The notes beneath the pieces were generated by a model. The model made no database searches, was not told where the DNA came from, and saw nothing but the letters and a program-made list of their open reading frames with translations. This document shows positions 9,157 to 21,596 of a DNA stretch of 64,000 nucleotides, piece by piece. The DNA lies in NCBI GenBank assembly GCA_021800165.1, contig JAJYZF010000009.1:1-64000 (forward strand), read 5' to 3'. Position 1 is the first letter of the stretch, and each line of letters opens with the position of its first letter. Source of the DNA: Planctomycetota bacterium. Lineage in GTDB: Bacteria > Planctomycetota > Phycisphaerae > WQYP01. Position numbers and translations under genes: made by a program.

Positions 9157-9750
9157 ATGGAAGCCAGAGAATCTGAATTGATGATGGTGGGGCGTGTCTA
9201 TGCCACCGCACTTTATGATGCGGCGCTGGCCGCGGACAAACTCAAGGATGTTATCGCGGACATGGACTCTCTGCGCCAACTGTTGGCTGGAGTGCCGCGG
9301 TTGAAGGCTTTGCTCAAGGCGGCAACCATCGGATCTCGGGAAAAGGGTAAACTCCTCGACGATACGCTCACCGGCAAGGTGGAGGGGCTGACGCTGGCGG
9401 TATTTCATGCCATGGGCCGGCGCGACCGATTGGATTTGCTGCCGGAATTCATAGACGCGTTTGCGGATGTGCAGCAACAGCGCTCGAAGCGTATTTCGAT
9501 GGAAATGGTTTCGGCGGTACCGATTGATGAGGCCCGGCAGGAACAAATTCGTGAGGCCGTGGCCAAAGCCGTGGGCCACGAGGTGGTGCTCAAGTTATCG
9601 GTGAATCCGACCTTGGTGGGTGGGGCGCAGTTTCGGGTGGGTGATTTGTTCGTGGACGGCAGCACCAAATATCGGCTGGCAGCGATGAAAGCATGGCTTC
9701 ATGCCGAGTTGTTCTCGCAACTGCGTCCGCAAAAGGCCATTGAGGCCTAG
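9157..9750 (+). CDS. atpH: ATP synthase F1 subunit delta
   Basis: 197 residues, typical for the delta/OSCP stalk subunit that joins the b subunits to the top of alpha3beta3. The N-terminal helical part contains the family pattern VGRVYATALYDAA, and the C-terminal part contains the signature SVNPTLVGGAQFRVGDLFVDGSTK, close to the (N/D)P.L(I/V)GG....G....DGS pattern. The order after atpF and before atpA is standard. The upstream gap is only 34 bases, so it is co-transcribed. Confidence 0.92.
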   Translation: MEARESELMMVGRVYATALYDAALAADKLKDVIADMDSLRQLLAGVPRLKALLKAATIGSREKGKLLDDTLTGKVEGLTLAVFHAMGRRDRLDLLPEFIDAFADVQQQRSKRISMEMVSAVPIDEARQEQIREAVAKAVGHEVVLKLSVNPTLVGGAQFRVGDLFVDGSTKYRLAAMKAWLHAELFSQLRPQKAIEA

Positions 9751-9842
9751 GCCCGCCGGAGCGCACAAAGGGGTTGTGCTGAGCCCACGGGCGGTGAATC
9801 ATTGAAATGCCAGTATGAAGGTAAGTATGTTCAGGGTGAAAA

Positions 9843-11429
9843 ATGAAATTCAGAGTTGATGAAATAGCGTCGGTGCTGCAAAAGGAAATCGCCACATTTG
9901 AGGACCGGCTCGATGTGAGTCAGGTAGGTAAGGTTATTGAGGTTGGCGACGGTATCGCCCGCATTTACGGCTTGTCTCAGGTGATGGCCGGGGAGATGCT
10001 CAAGTTTCGCGATGACCTCTATGGCCAGGTGTTTAACCTGGAGGAAGAGACCGTGGGGGCGGTTATTTTTGGTGATTCCACGGATATCAAAGAGGGTGAC
10101 GTGGTACGCTCCACTGGTGAGTTGCTGTCGGTTCCCGTGGGCCGCGAACTGTTAGGGCGTGTGGTAAATCCCCTGGGTCAACCGATTGACGGTGGCAGCC
10201 CGATTGAAACCGCCCAGCGCCGCAAGGTGGACATCATTGCTCCCGGCATCGCCGATCGGCAGCCGGTAAAAGAGCCGCTGCAAACCGGCGTTAAGGCCAT
10301 CGATTCGATGATTCCGATCGGGCGGGGCCAGCGCGAGCTTATTATTGGCGACCGCAAAACCGGAAAAACGGCGGTGGCGATTGATACCATCATCAATCAG
10401 AAAAAGTTTTTCGGCACCCCCGACGAAGTGATTTGCGTCTATGTGGCCATCGGCCAGAAGGAATCCACCGTGGCGGGCGTGGTGGATGTGTTGCGCCGGG
10501 TAGGTGCAATGGACTACACCATTGTCGTGGTGGCCGGAGCTTCCGATGCGGCACCGCTGCAATACATCGCCCCGTATGCCGGCTGTGCGATGGCGGAGCA
10601 TTTCATGTGGCAGGGCAAAGCCACGCTTTGCGTCTACGATGACTTGTCCAAGCAGGCCCAGGCTTATCGGCAGTTGTCGTTGCTGCTGCGTCGGCCGCCG
10701 GGGCGCGAGGCATACCCCGGCGATGTGTTTTATCTGCACAGTCGCCTGCTGGAGCGAGCTTGTAAGCTTTCCAAGGACAACGGAGGCGGCTCGCTGACGG
10801 CGTTACCGGTGATTGAAACGCAGGAGGGGGAAGTTTCCGCGTATATTCCGACCAATGTGATTAGTATTACAGACGGCCAGATATATCTGGAGCCGGATCT
10901 TTTTTATGCTGGTGTGAGGCCCGCCGTCAACGTCGGTATTTCCGTAAGCCGCGTCGGCGGGGCAGCGCAGATCAAGGCGATGAAGCACAAGAAGGTAGCG
11001 GCTTCGCTGCGTCTGGATTTGGCGGCGTACCGAGCGTTGGAGGCTTTCACGCAGATCGGTACAGATTTGGATCAGGCCACGCAGAAGCAGTTGGACCGCG
11101 GCATGCGCATGGTGGAAATTCTTAAACAGCCACAGTATCAACCGATGGATGTGGTCGATCAGGTTGCGGTGATTTACGCCGCCACGCAAGGCTATCTGGA
11201 TGCCGTTGCCGTACGTGATGTGGGGCGGTGGGAACAGGCTTTTCTGGAGTATTGGGCTACCTCCGGCGCGGATCTCCGCAAAGAGTTGATGCAGAAGCGT
11301 GAATTGACACCGGAAATTGAGGGCAAGCTGGTGGAGATCATCAAGAATTTTTCGAACGTGACGCCGCTGGTGAAAAAGAAACTGGATGGTTTGGAGGCTA
11401 AGCCCGCGGCCCGGATGGCACGGGAATAA
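9843..11429 (+). CDS. atpA: ATP synthase F1 subunit alpha
   Basis: 528 residues. Non-catalytic nucleotide-binding subunit with the Walker A motif [13 protein letters not shown] and the alpha signatures [24 protein letters not shown] and [24 protein letters not shown]. The C-terminal part ([26 protein letters not shown]) is slightly longer than in E. coli AtpA (513). The ATG is preceded by a GGGTGAAA stretch. Sits between atpH and atpG in the usual order. Confidence 0.97.
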   Translation: MKFRVDEIASVLQKEIATFEDRLDVSQVGKVIEVGDGIARIYGLSQVMAGEMLKFRDDLYGQVFNLEEETVGAVIFGDSTDIKEGDVVRSTGELLSVPVGRELLGRVVNPLGQPIDGGSPIETAQRRKVDIIAPGIADRQPVKEPLQTGVKAIDSMIPIGRGQRELIIGDRKTGKTAVAIDTIINQKKFFGTPDEVICVYVAIGQKESTVAGVVDVLRRVGAMDYTIVVVAGASDAAPLQYIAPYAGCAMAEHFMWQGKATLCVYDDLSKQAQAYRQLSLLLRRPPGREAYPGDVFYLHSRLLERACKLSKDNGGGSLTALPVIETQEGEVSAYIPTNVISITDGQIYLEPDLFYAGVRPAVNVGISVSRVGGAAQIKAMKHKKVAASLRLDLAAYRALEAFTQIGTDLDQATQKQLDRGMRMVEILKQPQYQPMDVVDQVAVIYAATQGYLDAVAVRDVGRWEQAFLEYWATSGADLRKELMQKRELTPEIEGKLVEIIKNFSNVTPLVKKKLDGLEAKPAARMARE

Positions 11430-11490
11430 GGAGCCTTTGCTCCGTCCGCCAGGCAGACCAAGGCGGGAACGGCAATAAAGCAGGTAAACA

Positions 11491-12405
11491 ATGTCCAACG
11501 CCAGAGAAATTGTTAAACGCCGCAAGGCGGTGCGTAATATCCATAAAATCACCAAAGTGATGCAAATGGTGGCTACCGCCCGTTTTCAGCGTGCGCTCAA
11601 ACGGGCCAAGGGCACCCGTCCGTATCTGGAAAAACTCCATGACATGGTGCAAAGTACATTTTGGGGTGCCCATGGTTCGGTGGAACTTTCCCGCCATCCG
11701 CTGTTGGTCAGTCGTATGCCCTGCCGGCGTGTGGGTATATTGGTGGTCACCAGCAATCGGGGCTTGGCGGGTGGCTATAACGGTCAGATCTTGCGTCTGG
11801 CGATGCAGAGCATCCGGCAGATCGAGCAGGCGGGCGGGGCGGTGGATATTCATGTGGCGGGGCGAAAAGGTGCGGCCTATTTTCGCTTTGCCAGGCGCGA
11901 AGCTCAGGCTGCGTATACCACCATCAGCGACAGCGCCCGCTTCGAAGAAATCATCCCGGTTGCCCAACGTCTGATGGACGATTACGCAGCCCAGAAAATT
12001 GACGCAATAAAAATTATTTACATGCGATTTTTAAGTCTCGGCCAGCAGCGCCCCGTCAAGGTCGACGTGTTGCCGTTGACGGGTTCGGAAACAGCGAAGC
12101 AGGCGGAATCGTCGGCAGCGTCTGGCGCATCCGCGTCGCGGGTTCGGGCGTGCAGTGAATATTCCCCTGAGGCGGGTGAATTATTGCTGGAACTGGTACC
12201 GACGATGGTGCGAGCGGCAGTGTTTCAGGCCTTTGTGGATGCGGCCGTTTCGGAACAGATTTCACGGATGATGGCAATGTCCGCGGCAACGGAAAATGCG
12301 GATTCCATGAATAAGCAGTTGACCAGCGAATACAACCGCGCCCGGCAATCGCAAATTACCAGTGAGCTATCGGAACTGATGGGTGGCGTGGAGGCACTGA
12401 AGTAA
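11491..12405 (+). CDS. atpG: ATP synthase F1 subunit gamma
   Basis: 304 residues. Central rotor shaft. The N-terminal helix has VRNIHKITKVMQMVATARFQRA, the middle has GILVVTSNRGLAGGYN, and the C-terminal helix ends in YNRARQSQITSELSELMGGVEAL, all typical of gamma. A short Ala/Ser-rich insert (about residues 203-220) lies before the C-terminal helix. The downstream gap to atpD is 124 bases. Confidence 0.96.
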   Translation: MSNAREIVKRRKAVRNIHKITKVMQMVATARFQRALKRAKGTRPYLEKLHDMVQSTFWGAHGSVELSRHPLLVSRMPCRRVGILVVTSNRGLAGGYNGQILRLAMQSIRQIEQAGGAVDIHVAGRKGAAYFRFARREAQAAYTTISDSARFEEIIPVAQRLMDDYAAQKIDAIKIIYMRFLSLGQQRPVKVDVLPLTGSETAKQAESSAASGASASRVRACSEYSPEAGELLLELVPTMVRAAVFQAFVDAAVSEQISRMMAMSAATENADSMNKQLTSEYNRARQSQITSELSELMGGVEALK

Positions 12406-12430
12406 AGTCCGCCCGCTGGGCCGGTGATAA

Positions 12431-14766
<2,336 letters not shown>

Positions 14767-14918
14767 CGATCATCTATCGCAGAGCCGCAGTTCGTCGCAG
14801 CGTTCCCGTGGTGTTATCATGCCTGGCAGCGGTCACAGGTGACGTTATCATAGGAATAGCGTCAGAGTCGTTCAAGCGGCGGATGTGCTCTGCTGTTATT
14901 TTTGGTAAAATAGTGCCT

Positions 14919-15119
14919 ATGGAAGTTGTAGTGAATGGCGAAATTAAAGAGGTTGCCGACGGCACGTCGGTACAGGAATTGTTGGATCAATTTCAAATCA
15001 AGCCGGTACGCGTCGCGGTGGAACGCAACCGGGAAATTGTGACCCGAAAGCAATTTGCCAATACGCGACTGGCGGCCGGCGATAACATTGAAATTGTCAC
15101 TTTTGTGGGCGGTGGGTAA
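14919..15119 (+). CDS. thiS: Sulfur carrier protein ThiS
   Basis: 66 residues, ubiquitin-like fold, ending in VGGG, so the C-terminal Gly-Gly needed for thiocarboxylation is present. It delivers sulfur to ThiG for the thiazole half of thiamine. The start at ATG 14919 gives MEVVVNGE, the expected first strand; the frame is open further upstream but that text is not ThiS-like. The ribosome binding site is weak. It lies 48 bases before thiG. I looked for a TPP riboswitch upstream and did not see one. Confidence 0.9.
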   Translation: MEVVVNGEIKEVADGTSVQELLDQFQIKPVRVAVERNREIVTRKQFANTRLAAGDNIEIVTFVGGG

Positions 15120-15167
15120 AGGCGGGTGCCGCGTGGGCGAACCGGAATGATTTGATGGAATTTAACG

Positions 15168-15983
15168 ATGAATCAGCGTGGATTAAAAATTGGATCGTAC
15201 ACTTTAAGCTCCCGCCTGATTGTGGGTACGGGCAAATATGCCTCGCTGGAATTGATGCGCGATTGTCATGCCGCCAGTGGAGCCAACTGCGTGACCGTGG
15301 CGGTGCGGCGGGAACGACTGGTCGATAAAACCTCCGGGCGCAATATTCTGGACATGATCGACCCGAAAAAATACATCTTGTTACCTAACACAGCGGGATG
15401 TTTTACCGCGGAAGAAGCGGTGCGTGTGGCGCGGCTGGGGCGGGAAATGCTCACGGATTCTGGTTTTCGCGGGGCGGAGTGGGTGAAGCTGGAATGCCTG
15501 GGTGATACCAAAACCTTGTTGCCCGAACCGGTGGGCACGTTGGAAGCGTTAAAAATTCTCGTGGCGGATGGTTTTCAGGTGCTGGTTTATTGTTCCGATG
15601 ATGTCATGCTCTGTAAACGCCTGCAAGAAGCGGGGGCTGCGGCAATTATGCCGGCCGGATCGCCCATCGGTTCCGGGCAGGGCATTTTGAACCCGAATGC
15701 CATTCGCATTATTCTTGAGCAACTCAAGGAGAAAAATCCAGATTATCCGGTCATTGTCGATGCCGGGGTGGGGACGGCCAGTGATGTGAGTATGGCCATG
15801 GAACTCGGCGTCGACGGCGTGCTGCTTAACACAGCTATAGCCGGGGCCAAAGAACCGTTGAAAATGGCCCAAGCCATGGGCTTGGCAACAGAATCCGGGC
15901 GGCTGGCCTTTGAGGCGGGCAGGATTCCCCGCAAACTTTACGCAACCGCGAGCAGTCCATGGGAAGGACGAATCAATGGGTGA
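15168..15983 (+). CDS. thiG: Thiazole synthase ThiG
   Basis: 271 residues, a TIM-barrel enzyme that joins DXP, dehydroglycine and ThiS-thiocarboxylate into the thiamine thiazole. Motifs: LIVGTGKY at the N-terminus, [29 protein letters not shown] and [33 protein letters not shown] (given as family blocks). Directly follows thiS. DXP, made by the dxs gene at 1184, is also its substrate, though the two are 12 kb apart. Converges on the SecA-like gene. Confidence 0.96.
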   Translation: MNQRGLKIGSYTLSSRLIVGTGKYASLELMRDCHAASGANCVTVAVRRERLVDKTSGRNILDMIDPKKYILLPNTAGCFTAEEAVRVARLGREMLTDSGFRGAEWVKLECLGDTKTLLPEPVGTLEALKILVADGFQVLVYCSDDVMLCKRLQEAGAAAIMPAGSPIGSGQGILNPNAIRIILEQLKEKNPDYPVIVDAGVGTASDVSMAMELGVDGVLLNTAIAGAKEPLKMAQAMGLATESGRLAFEAGRIPRKLYATASSPWEGRING

Positions 15984-16040
15984 ATCGACGAATTGTCTTG
16001 GTCGACAACCCCAATTCCACTAACGGTTGTGTCGGACCTT

Positions 16041-18035
16041 TTATCCTGAATTACCGGAGAAGCTCAAGGATTCTTCCAGCCAGTGGTCGGTATGGGCTAC
16101 TGTTTGGCGATGGCGATGAGAACTTCGGCTGGCGCGGTGCTGCGCCAAGGCTACCAGCCAGGCCGCCAGCCAGCGGGGCGCAATCGGACCGCTGCCGGAA
16201 AATTTTGCTAGCAGTCGGGCCAGTCGCGGAGTGTGTGTTTGCAGCAGGATGTCATCCAACGCACAAAAATGGATGGCATCGCCAGGGTCACCCTGGCGTC
16301 CGGCCCGTCCGGCTAACTGCCGATCAACCCGTGCGGCATCATTGATGTCGGCAGCGATCACGTACAATCCGCCCGCACTGCGGGCGGTGGCATCGAGACG
16401 GATATCGGTTCCACGCCCCGCCATGTTGGTCGCCACGGTAATCTGGCCACTGCGTCCGGCCGCGGCTACAATAGCGGCTTCCTGGGCATGGTGAACGGCA
16501 TTTAACACGTGATGAGAAAGCCCCAACTCGGTAAGCCTGGCCGAGAGTATCTCGCTGGCGGCGACACTGCGCGTGCCCACCAGAATGGGACGTTTTTGCT
16601 GATGTATCCGGGCAATGGTCGCGACTACGGCAGCGAATTTATTTTTCTCGGTGGAGAACACGTGCAGCCCCTGGTGCCCGCGGATGCAGGGGCGGTGGGT
16701 GGGCAACACCACCAGTGGCCTTTGGTAAATATGCCAGAGTTCACTTTGCACCTCGGCCAGCGTGCCGGACATACCGCTTAAATGCTTGTACAAACGAAAA
16801 AAACGTTGATAACTGATGCGGGCCAAGGTCTCGCGCATGGCCTGAATGTCCACGTTTTCACGGGCCTCAATAACCTGATGCAGGCCATCATGCCACATCC
16901 GATCGGGCATGAGCCGTCCGGTAAACTCATCCACAATAACCACCCTGGAATCCTGGACGAGATATTGTTTGCCTGGATGATAAAAATGGCGGGCCACCAG
17001 CACCTGCGTGAGCAGCTCTTCGCTGCGATGCGGCGAATACCATAGGCCATGAAGCCCCCGGCGTTGGTGCATCAGCCGGGTGTGGCCGCCGCGGGTCAGT
17101 TCCACCGTCTTGCGGGCGGCATCGGTGGTGTAGTCCCGGCCGGGCTGAAAATCCTGGGCCACGGCAATGGCCTGGCGAAAACAGTCCGCCTCATCACGGT
17201 TGACCTGTCCGCCGGAAATGAGCAACGGGGTGATGGCCTCATCAATCAAAATCGAATCGGCCTCGTCCACGATCGCAAAATAAAGGCCACGCTGGACCAG
17301 GCGTCCGGCCAGGGCGGAGTCCAGGTCGCGCAGCAGAGCCACGGAACTACGGCCAGCCGGCCCCAGGGCCAGTTTATCGCGCAAGAAATCGAAGCACACT
17401 TCCTTGTTGGTACAATACGTAATGTCCGCGGCATAGGCCTGCCGGCGACGGGGCGCTGCCATCTGCTGGCCGATATAATCGGCGTTGAGTCCGCAAAAAC
17501 GGTAAAGATTGGCAAACTGCTGCGCATCCCGCTGGGCGAGATAATCGTTGACGGTAATGATGTGGCAACCGCGTCGCCGCCACCCGGCCATGATCGCGGG
17601 TATCGTGGCGGTGAGGGATTTGCCTTCACCGGTTGCCATCTCCACCAGCGATCCATCGAAAAGAGCCAAGGCACCGGCCAGTTGGACCACGTAGGGTTCT
17701 TCGCCGGTGAGACGAAACGCCGCCTCTCGAATGAGTGCGGCGGCATGAATGCGGTCCAACGGTGTGTCGCGATGGCGGCCAAATACCTCCGCCGATTCGC
17801 GAAGACGGAGTTGCAACTGCGATTCTGTAAGGGCGTGAGAAGCACCCTGCAATTGATGGACCGCATGCGCTTTGCGTAGATAAATAAGCCGCCGTGGTAT
17901 CAACCGGCGAACCATGCCGGCTCCCTTATGCCAAAAGGCATCGAGGCCGCGCGGAATGGGAGGTGGAGCTTCCTCATGCCCAAGCATGCGCCAAAGATCG
18001 CTGGGTATTGTTGTCATTGCCACCATCCCGGCCAC
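16041..18035 (-). CDS. SecA-like preprotein translocase ATPase (short paralogue)
   Basis: 664 residues against about 830-900 for housekeeping SecA. Visible: Walker A MATGEGKS (133-140), NDYLAQRDA, TYCTNKEVCFDFLRD, DEAD-like IVDEADSILIDEAITPL, LSGMSGTL, TNMAGRGTDIRLD and LAGRAGRQGDPGD, so both helicase-like ATPase halves are intact. The helical-scaffold/C-terminal part is much reduced and there is no SecB-binding zinc motif. It starts 42 bases downstream of the M50/HlyD-like gene on the same strand, so it is probably a dedicated SecA2-type motor working with that protein. The start is uncertain (GTG 18035, ATG 18026 or ATG 18017). Confidence 0.85.
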   Translation of the reverse strand: MAGMVAMTTIPSDLWRMLGHEEAPPPIPRGLDAFWHKGAGMVRRLIPRRLIYLRKAHAVHQLQGASHALTESQLQLRLRESAEVFGRHRDTPLDRIHAAALIREAAFRLTGEEPYVVQLAGALALFDGSLVEMATGEGKSLTATIPAIMAGWRRRGCHIITVNDYLAQRDAQQFANLYRFCGLNADYIGQQMAAPRRRQAYAADITYCTNKEVCFDFLRDKLALGPAGRSSVALLRDLDSALAGRLVQRGLYFAIVDEADSILIDEAITPLLISGGQVNRDEADCFRQAIAVAQDFQPGRDYTTDAARKTVELTRGGHTRLMHQRRGLHGLWYSPHRSEELLTQVLVARHFYHPGKQYLVQDSRVVIVDEFTGRLMPDRMWHDGLHQVIEARENVDIQAMRETLARISYQRFFRLYKHLSGMSGTLAEVQSELWHIYQRPLVVLPTHRPCIRGHQGLHVFSTEKNKFAAVVATIARIHQQKRPILVGTRSVAASEILSARLTELGLSHHVLNAVHHAQEAAIVAAAGRSGQITVATNMAGRGTDIRLDATARSAGGLYVIAADINDAARVDRQLAGRAGRQGDPGDAIHFCALDDILLQTHTPRLARLLAKFSGSGPIAPRWLAAWLVALAQHRASRSSHRHRQTVAHTDHWLEESLSFSGNSG

Positions 18036-18077
18036 GGCAGCCCGGCGGAGGCACCCTTCGTATCGTCGGGCTTCATG

Positions 18078-20282
18078 TTATGCTCCATTGTGGGGTTCCA
18101 AGGCCCGCCGCAGCATCTCCAAAACCTGCATAGCCAGCGATTCATGGGGTAAGGCCAGACGCATTTGCACACGCTGTCCTGGTAGCCACGCCACTGGCTT
18201 GCAGGGTTGCACTTCCAACAGGAAAAATGGGCTTGCGGTTGCCAGCGGCTGATGCTGCTGCGGACTGGGAGCGAATGGCCCTCCACCGAGGTAACTTAAG
18301 GCCGCGGAGGGCAGGGTATTGGCACCGGCCGGATATTCGCGGCGGATGACCGCGGGAATGGCCGGGCTTGGTCGGCCATAGACCCGAATTGCGGCGTTAT
18401 GCAGAGCGGCCCGAATAATGCGTCCCGCCCGGTTTTGGTCCGCTGCACCGAAGACCAGCATGGTGTGCAAGTCAGCAATGGTGCCCACCTGCTGCCCCCG
18501 GTGCAGATAAGCCCCGATGTGCAGGTGCAGACCGGGTGCAATCCAAGTGCCGGAAACAGGCGCTGATAGCGTTAAATCAGATGCTTTACGACGCAGGCGT
18601 GTGAGCCTCTTGGCGATGGCTTGAATTTCATGGCGATAAATTTTGGCTTTGGCCGGGCTGCTGGCCAATGCCTGCCGCCAGCGCACTTTGGCGGCATCCC
18701 ATCGGCTGGCCAATGAGGCCAGCTTGCTTTGTAACGATGGATTGGCCAACCGGAGCAAAACCGTGCCGTTGGGGCCGCCATGGGTTAGCTTACCACTGGG
18801 AAGAAAGCTCTGCAGAAAGCCGCTGGTTTGCACGTAGATGCGGCGTTGAATTTTAGCTCTGGTTACACCTTCCACACGGCAATGATTAGGCAACGGGATC
18901 AACCCCACCGCTCCCACCAGCAACGCCGTCGTGACCAAGCTTATTGACATAGCCCGCGTCCGGTGGTGCAGCAATTCCGGGCTATCCACCAGGTACCAGA
19001 TACCTCGGCCCAATGGCACCAACAGCCATACGGCAATTCCCGCCGTGGCCATTACCGCCAGCAGCAACATGATTTCCGGATGGTTGTGCAACTCACGCAC
19101 CAGGAACAGCACGATCAGGCTGGAGACTAAAACACGCACAATACCGGCCAGCACCAGATAAATCACCAGCCAAATCTTTTGTCCCGGCGTATCCGCTGGA
19201 TTGATCACGTGCTCAAGCCCGAAGGCGTAGCGCTTGATCAGATACGCGGCATATTGAATGGACCTGCCAAAGAGATTGGGTATCTCCAGCAGGTCTGCCA
19301 AAATATAGTAGCCGTCGTAACGAAGAAATGGGTTGGCATTGAAAATCACGGTGGTGACGCTGGCAATGAACATGAGGTTGTAGGCAAAATCATGCAGGGT
19401 GGAGGTGGGGCTGCTTAAGGCCCAGACCATTGCGGCGGCCGCGGCCAAAGCAAATTCCACCCACATGCCGGCGGCACCCACAATGGCCCGCTGCCAGCGA
19501 CTGTTCAGTAACCACGCGCTGGAGGCATCCACATAGGGTACCGGGGTAAAAACCAGCAGCATCAGGCCTATCACATGCACCTCTCCCGAGGTACCATTTT
19601 GATGGCCGAACTTTTTACACGCAATGGCATGGCCCGATTCATGCACCAGCTTGTCGAGCACAAAAGCGCCGTAAAGCAGCAGCCAATTGTCCGGCCTTAG
19701 AATGTGCGATGCACCGGCCAGTGCGGCACCGAGTCCGGGACCACGGTTCAAAAGGGTATAAACTCCAGCCAGAACCACCGCCAGCCACACCACCAAGCCA
19801 GGCCACGAAAAGATCCAACCTACCAGAAAAATGGCCTTTTCCAGAATGGCATCTGGATCAAAAATAGGAATCCGCGGAAACAGCACGTTCATCAGTGCGC
19901 CTTGGAGTTCGCGTTTTTTACGCTTCTTGTAGCGTTCAAACATGCCGGCGGCATCCGGCGGCAGCTCTGATTCCAAGAGGTTGTTGGAGGCCAACTGGCC
20001 CAGCAAATCCAAAGCTTCGCCTTGTGTAGGGGCTTCATCGCCCAGCACCTTGCAGCAACTTTCCCACGCCTCCCGCAGCGTTCGCGAGCCATCAAGAAGG
20101 CCCAACAATTGGTACCCCGGCTGAGAGAGGCTAAACGAGGCGTTATTGGCCTGATCCAACACCACATATCGTCGTTGGCCGCGGTAGCGTTGGCGCACAA
20201 TATGCACACTGCTGCGAATGCGCAGTTTCAGGTCAGCCACGCGATACCATGATTCATGGAATGTCGGCAGGACGGGTGACAT
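18078..20282 (-). CDS. Membrane protein with PqqD-like N-terminus, M50 site-2-protease-like core and HlyD-like C-terminus
   Basis: 734 residues. N-terminal 1-115 resembles PqqD-type peptide-binding wHTH text (RRYVVLDQANNASFSLSQPG then LLDGSRTLREAW). The core has many membrane helices with the zinc motif HESGH (214-218) and a later NANPFLRYDGYYILADLLEIPN, the M50 partner motif carrying the third ligand (Asp in YDGYY). The last 230 residues have an HlyD-like biotinyl-lipoyl/coiled-coil part (LSAPVSGTWIAPGLHLHIGAYLHRGQQVGTIAD). Such proteins are seen in planctomycetes and in peptide-export clusters. It is the upstream partner of the SecA-like gene. The role (peptide maturation plus export) is inferred. 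Confidence 0.75.
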   Translation of the reverse strand: MSPVLPTFHESWYRVADLKLRIRSSVHIVRQRYRGQRRYVVLDQANNASFSLSQPGYQLLGLLDGSRTLREAWESCCKVLGDEAPTQGEALDLLGQLASNNLLESELPPDAAGMFERYKKRKKRELQGALMNVLFPRIPIFDPDAILEKAIFLVGWIFSWPGLVVWLAVVLAGVYTLLNRGPGLGAALAGASHILRPDNWLLLYGAFVLDKLVHESGHAIACKKFGHQNGTSGEVHVIGLMLLVFTPVPYVDASSAWLLNSRWQRAIVGAAGMWVEFALAAAAAMVWALSSPTSTLHDFAYNLMFIASVTTVIFNANPFLRYDGYYILADLLEIPNLFGRSIQYAAYLIKRYAFGLEHVINPADTPGQKIWLVIYLVLAGIVRVLVSSLIVLFLVRELHNHPEIMLLLAVMATAGIAVWLLVPLGRGIWYLVDSPELLHHRTRAMSISLVTTALLVGAVGLIPLPNHCRVEGVTRAKIQRRIYVQTSGFLQSFLPSGKLTHGGPNGTVLLRLANPSLQSKLASLASRWDAAKVRWRQALASSPAKAKIYRHEIQAIAKRLTRLRRKASDLTLSAPVSGTWIAPGLHLHIGAYLHRGQQVGTIADLHTMLVFGAADQNRAGRIIRAALHNAAIRVYGRPSPAIPAVIRREYPAGANTLPSAALSYLGGGPFAPSPQQHQPLATASPFFLLEVQPCKPVAWLPGQRVQMRLALPHESLAMQVLEMLRRALEPHNGA

Positions 20283-20657
20283 AAAATGATTGGCTCCAAA
20301 ACAGGATATTACCTGTCTTTTACCCGAAGCCGATGGTAATTGGCAACTGCCACCGTGGTCAGGGAAGGGCCAGGGTTTTGCGGCGTATGGCCGGCCTGCG
20401 GTTGGTCACGCATCCTTGCTTCATTTTGGGAACACGGCATAATGCCATCCGGAGCCAGGAGAAACGAGCTTTCCGCACGCGGGTTTGGCTGGGCAAATGG
20501 GGTTTGGCAGTCGAAGCAGAGCCTTGGAATGCCAGCGATCGTGAACGTGATCAGGAGTTTCGCTTGAGGTTGCGCCATTGGCACATTCGACGCCCGCCCG
20601 CTGTAGGTGAACTCATCTCATTGGTCCGTGACCGACCGACGCAGGGGAGTTTTTAGA

Positions 20658-21596
20658 TTGTTTGGTTCGCATTTATCCATTGCTGGGGGCTTATACCATG
20701 CCATTGAGGAAGCGCAAGAACTGGACCTGCAAACGGTCCAGATATTCACCCGCAATCAGCAACAATGGAAGAGTTCGGAGCTACAGCCGCAGGCCATTGC
20801 CGATTTTCGCAAGGCGGCGGATGCCGCCGGCTTTTCGCAGATCGTGGCGCACGATTCTTACCTGGTGAATTTAGCAGCCCCTGACCCGCACTTACGGAAA
20901 AAGAGCTTAGAATCGTTTACCAATGAGATTCAGCGCTGCGATATTTTGGGGATCCGCTATCTGGTTACGCATGGTGGATCGCATGGCGGAGCAGGGGAGG
21001 AGGAGGGATTAAATCGGCTTACCGATTCACTCCGGGCGGCCTTCGCAGCTACGCCGGATGCCGCGGTAACCGTTTGCCTTGAAACCACCGCCGGCCAGGG
21101 CCATGCGCTGTGCTGGCGGTTTGAACATCTGGCGCGGATCATCCAAGAGATCAGCGCGCCGGCACGAATTGGAGTGTGTATGGATACCTGCCATATCCTG
21201 GCCGCGGGATATGACATTACCAGCGAAGCCGGCATGGCCAATGTGTGGCAGGAATTTGACAGGGTGGTTGGGCTGGATCAAGTGAAAGTATTGCACCTCA
21301 ACGATAGTCTCAAACCCCTGGGCAGTAGGGTGGATCGCCATGCGCATATCGGCCGCGGATACGTGGGGCTAGGCGCTTTTCGATTTCTTGCCCGCCATCC
21401 GCGGTTGAAACACGTTCCCAAAATTCTGGAAACCGCCAAGGAAAATGCTCCTGACTCCCGACCTTGGGATGTGATCAATTTGCAGGTGCTGCGAGCTTTG
21501 GCGGCGGGCAAGGCAGTGAAACTGAAACGGTTTTCCGTGCCGGATAAAAAGACCGAACGAACGCCGGCCGTCCCAGGCAGGGGTGGAAAACAATGA
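20658..21596 (+). CDS. nfo: Endonuclease IV (AP endonuclease)
   Basis: 312 residues, TIM-barrel metal enzyme of base excision repair that cuts 5' to abasic sites. Begins with FGSHLSIAGG and has the family blocks VQIFTRNQQQW, LVTHGGSHGGAG, CLETTAGQG, GVCMDTCHILAAGYD and VLHLNDSLKPLGSRVDRHAHIGRG, so the metal ligands are present. I chose the TTG start at 20658 because GGGGAG lies 8 bases before it and FGSHLS is the family's normal beginning; a GTG at 20607 would add 17 unlike residues. The stop overlaps the aroDE start (ATGA). Confidence 0.94.
   Translation: MFGSHLSIAGGLYHAIEEAQELDLQTVQIFTRNQQQWKSSELQPQAIADFRKAADAAGFSQIVAHDSYLVNLAAPDPHLRKKSLESFTNEIQRCDILGIRYLVTHGGSHGGAGEEEGLNRLTDSLRAAFAATPDAAVTVCLETTAGQGHALCWRFEHLARIIQEISAPARIGVCMDTCHILAAGYDITSEAGMANVWQEFDRVVGLDQVKVLHLNDSLKPLGSRVDRHAHIGRGYVGLGAFRFLARHPRLKHVPKILETAKENAPDSRPWDVINLQVLRALAAGKAVKLKRFSVPDKKTERTPAVPGRGGKQ

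Noticed and set aside
14767-14918. TPP riboswitch before thiS
   Set aside because: The conserved CUGAGA and ACCUGAUCUGG-like elements are not seen.
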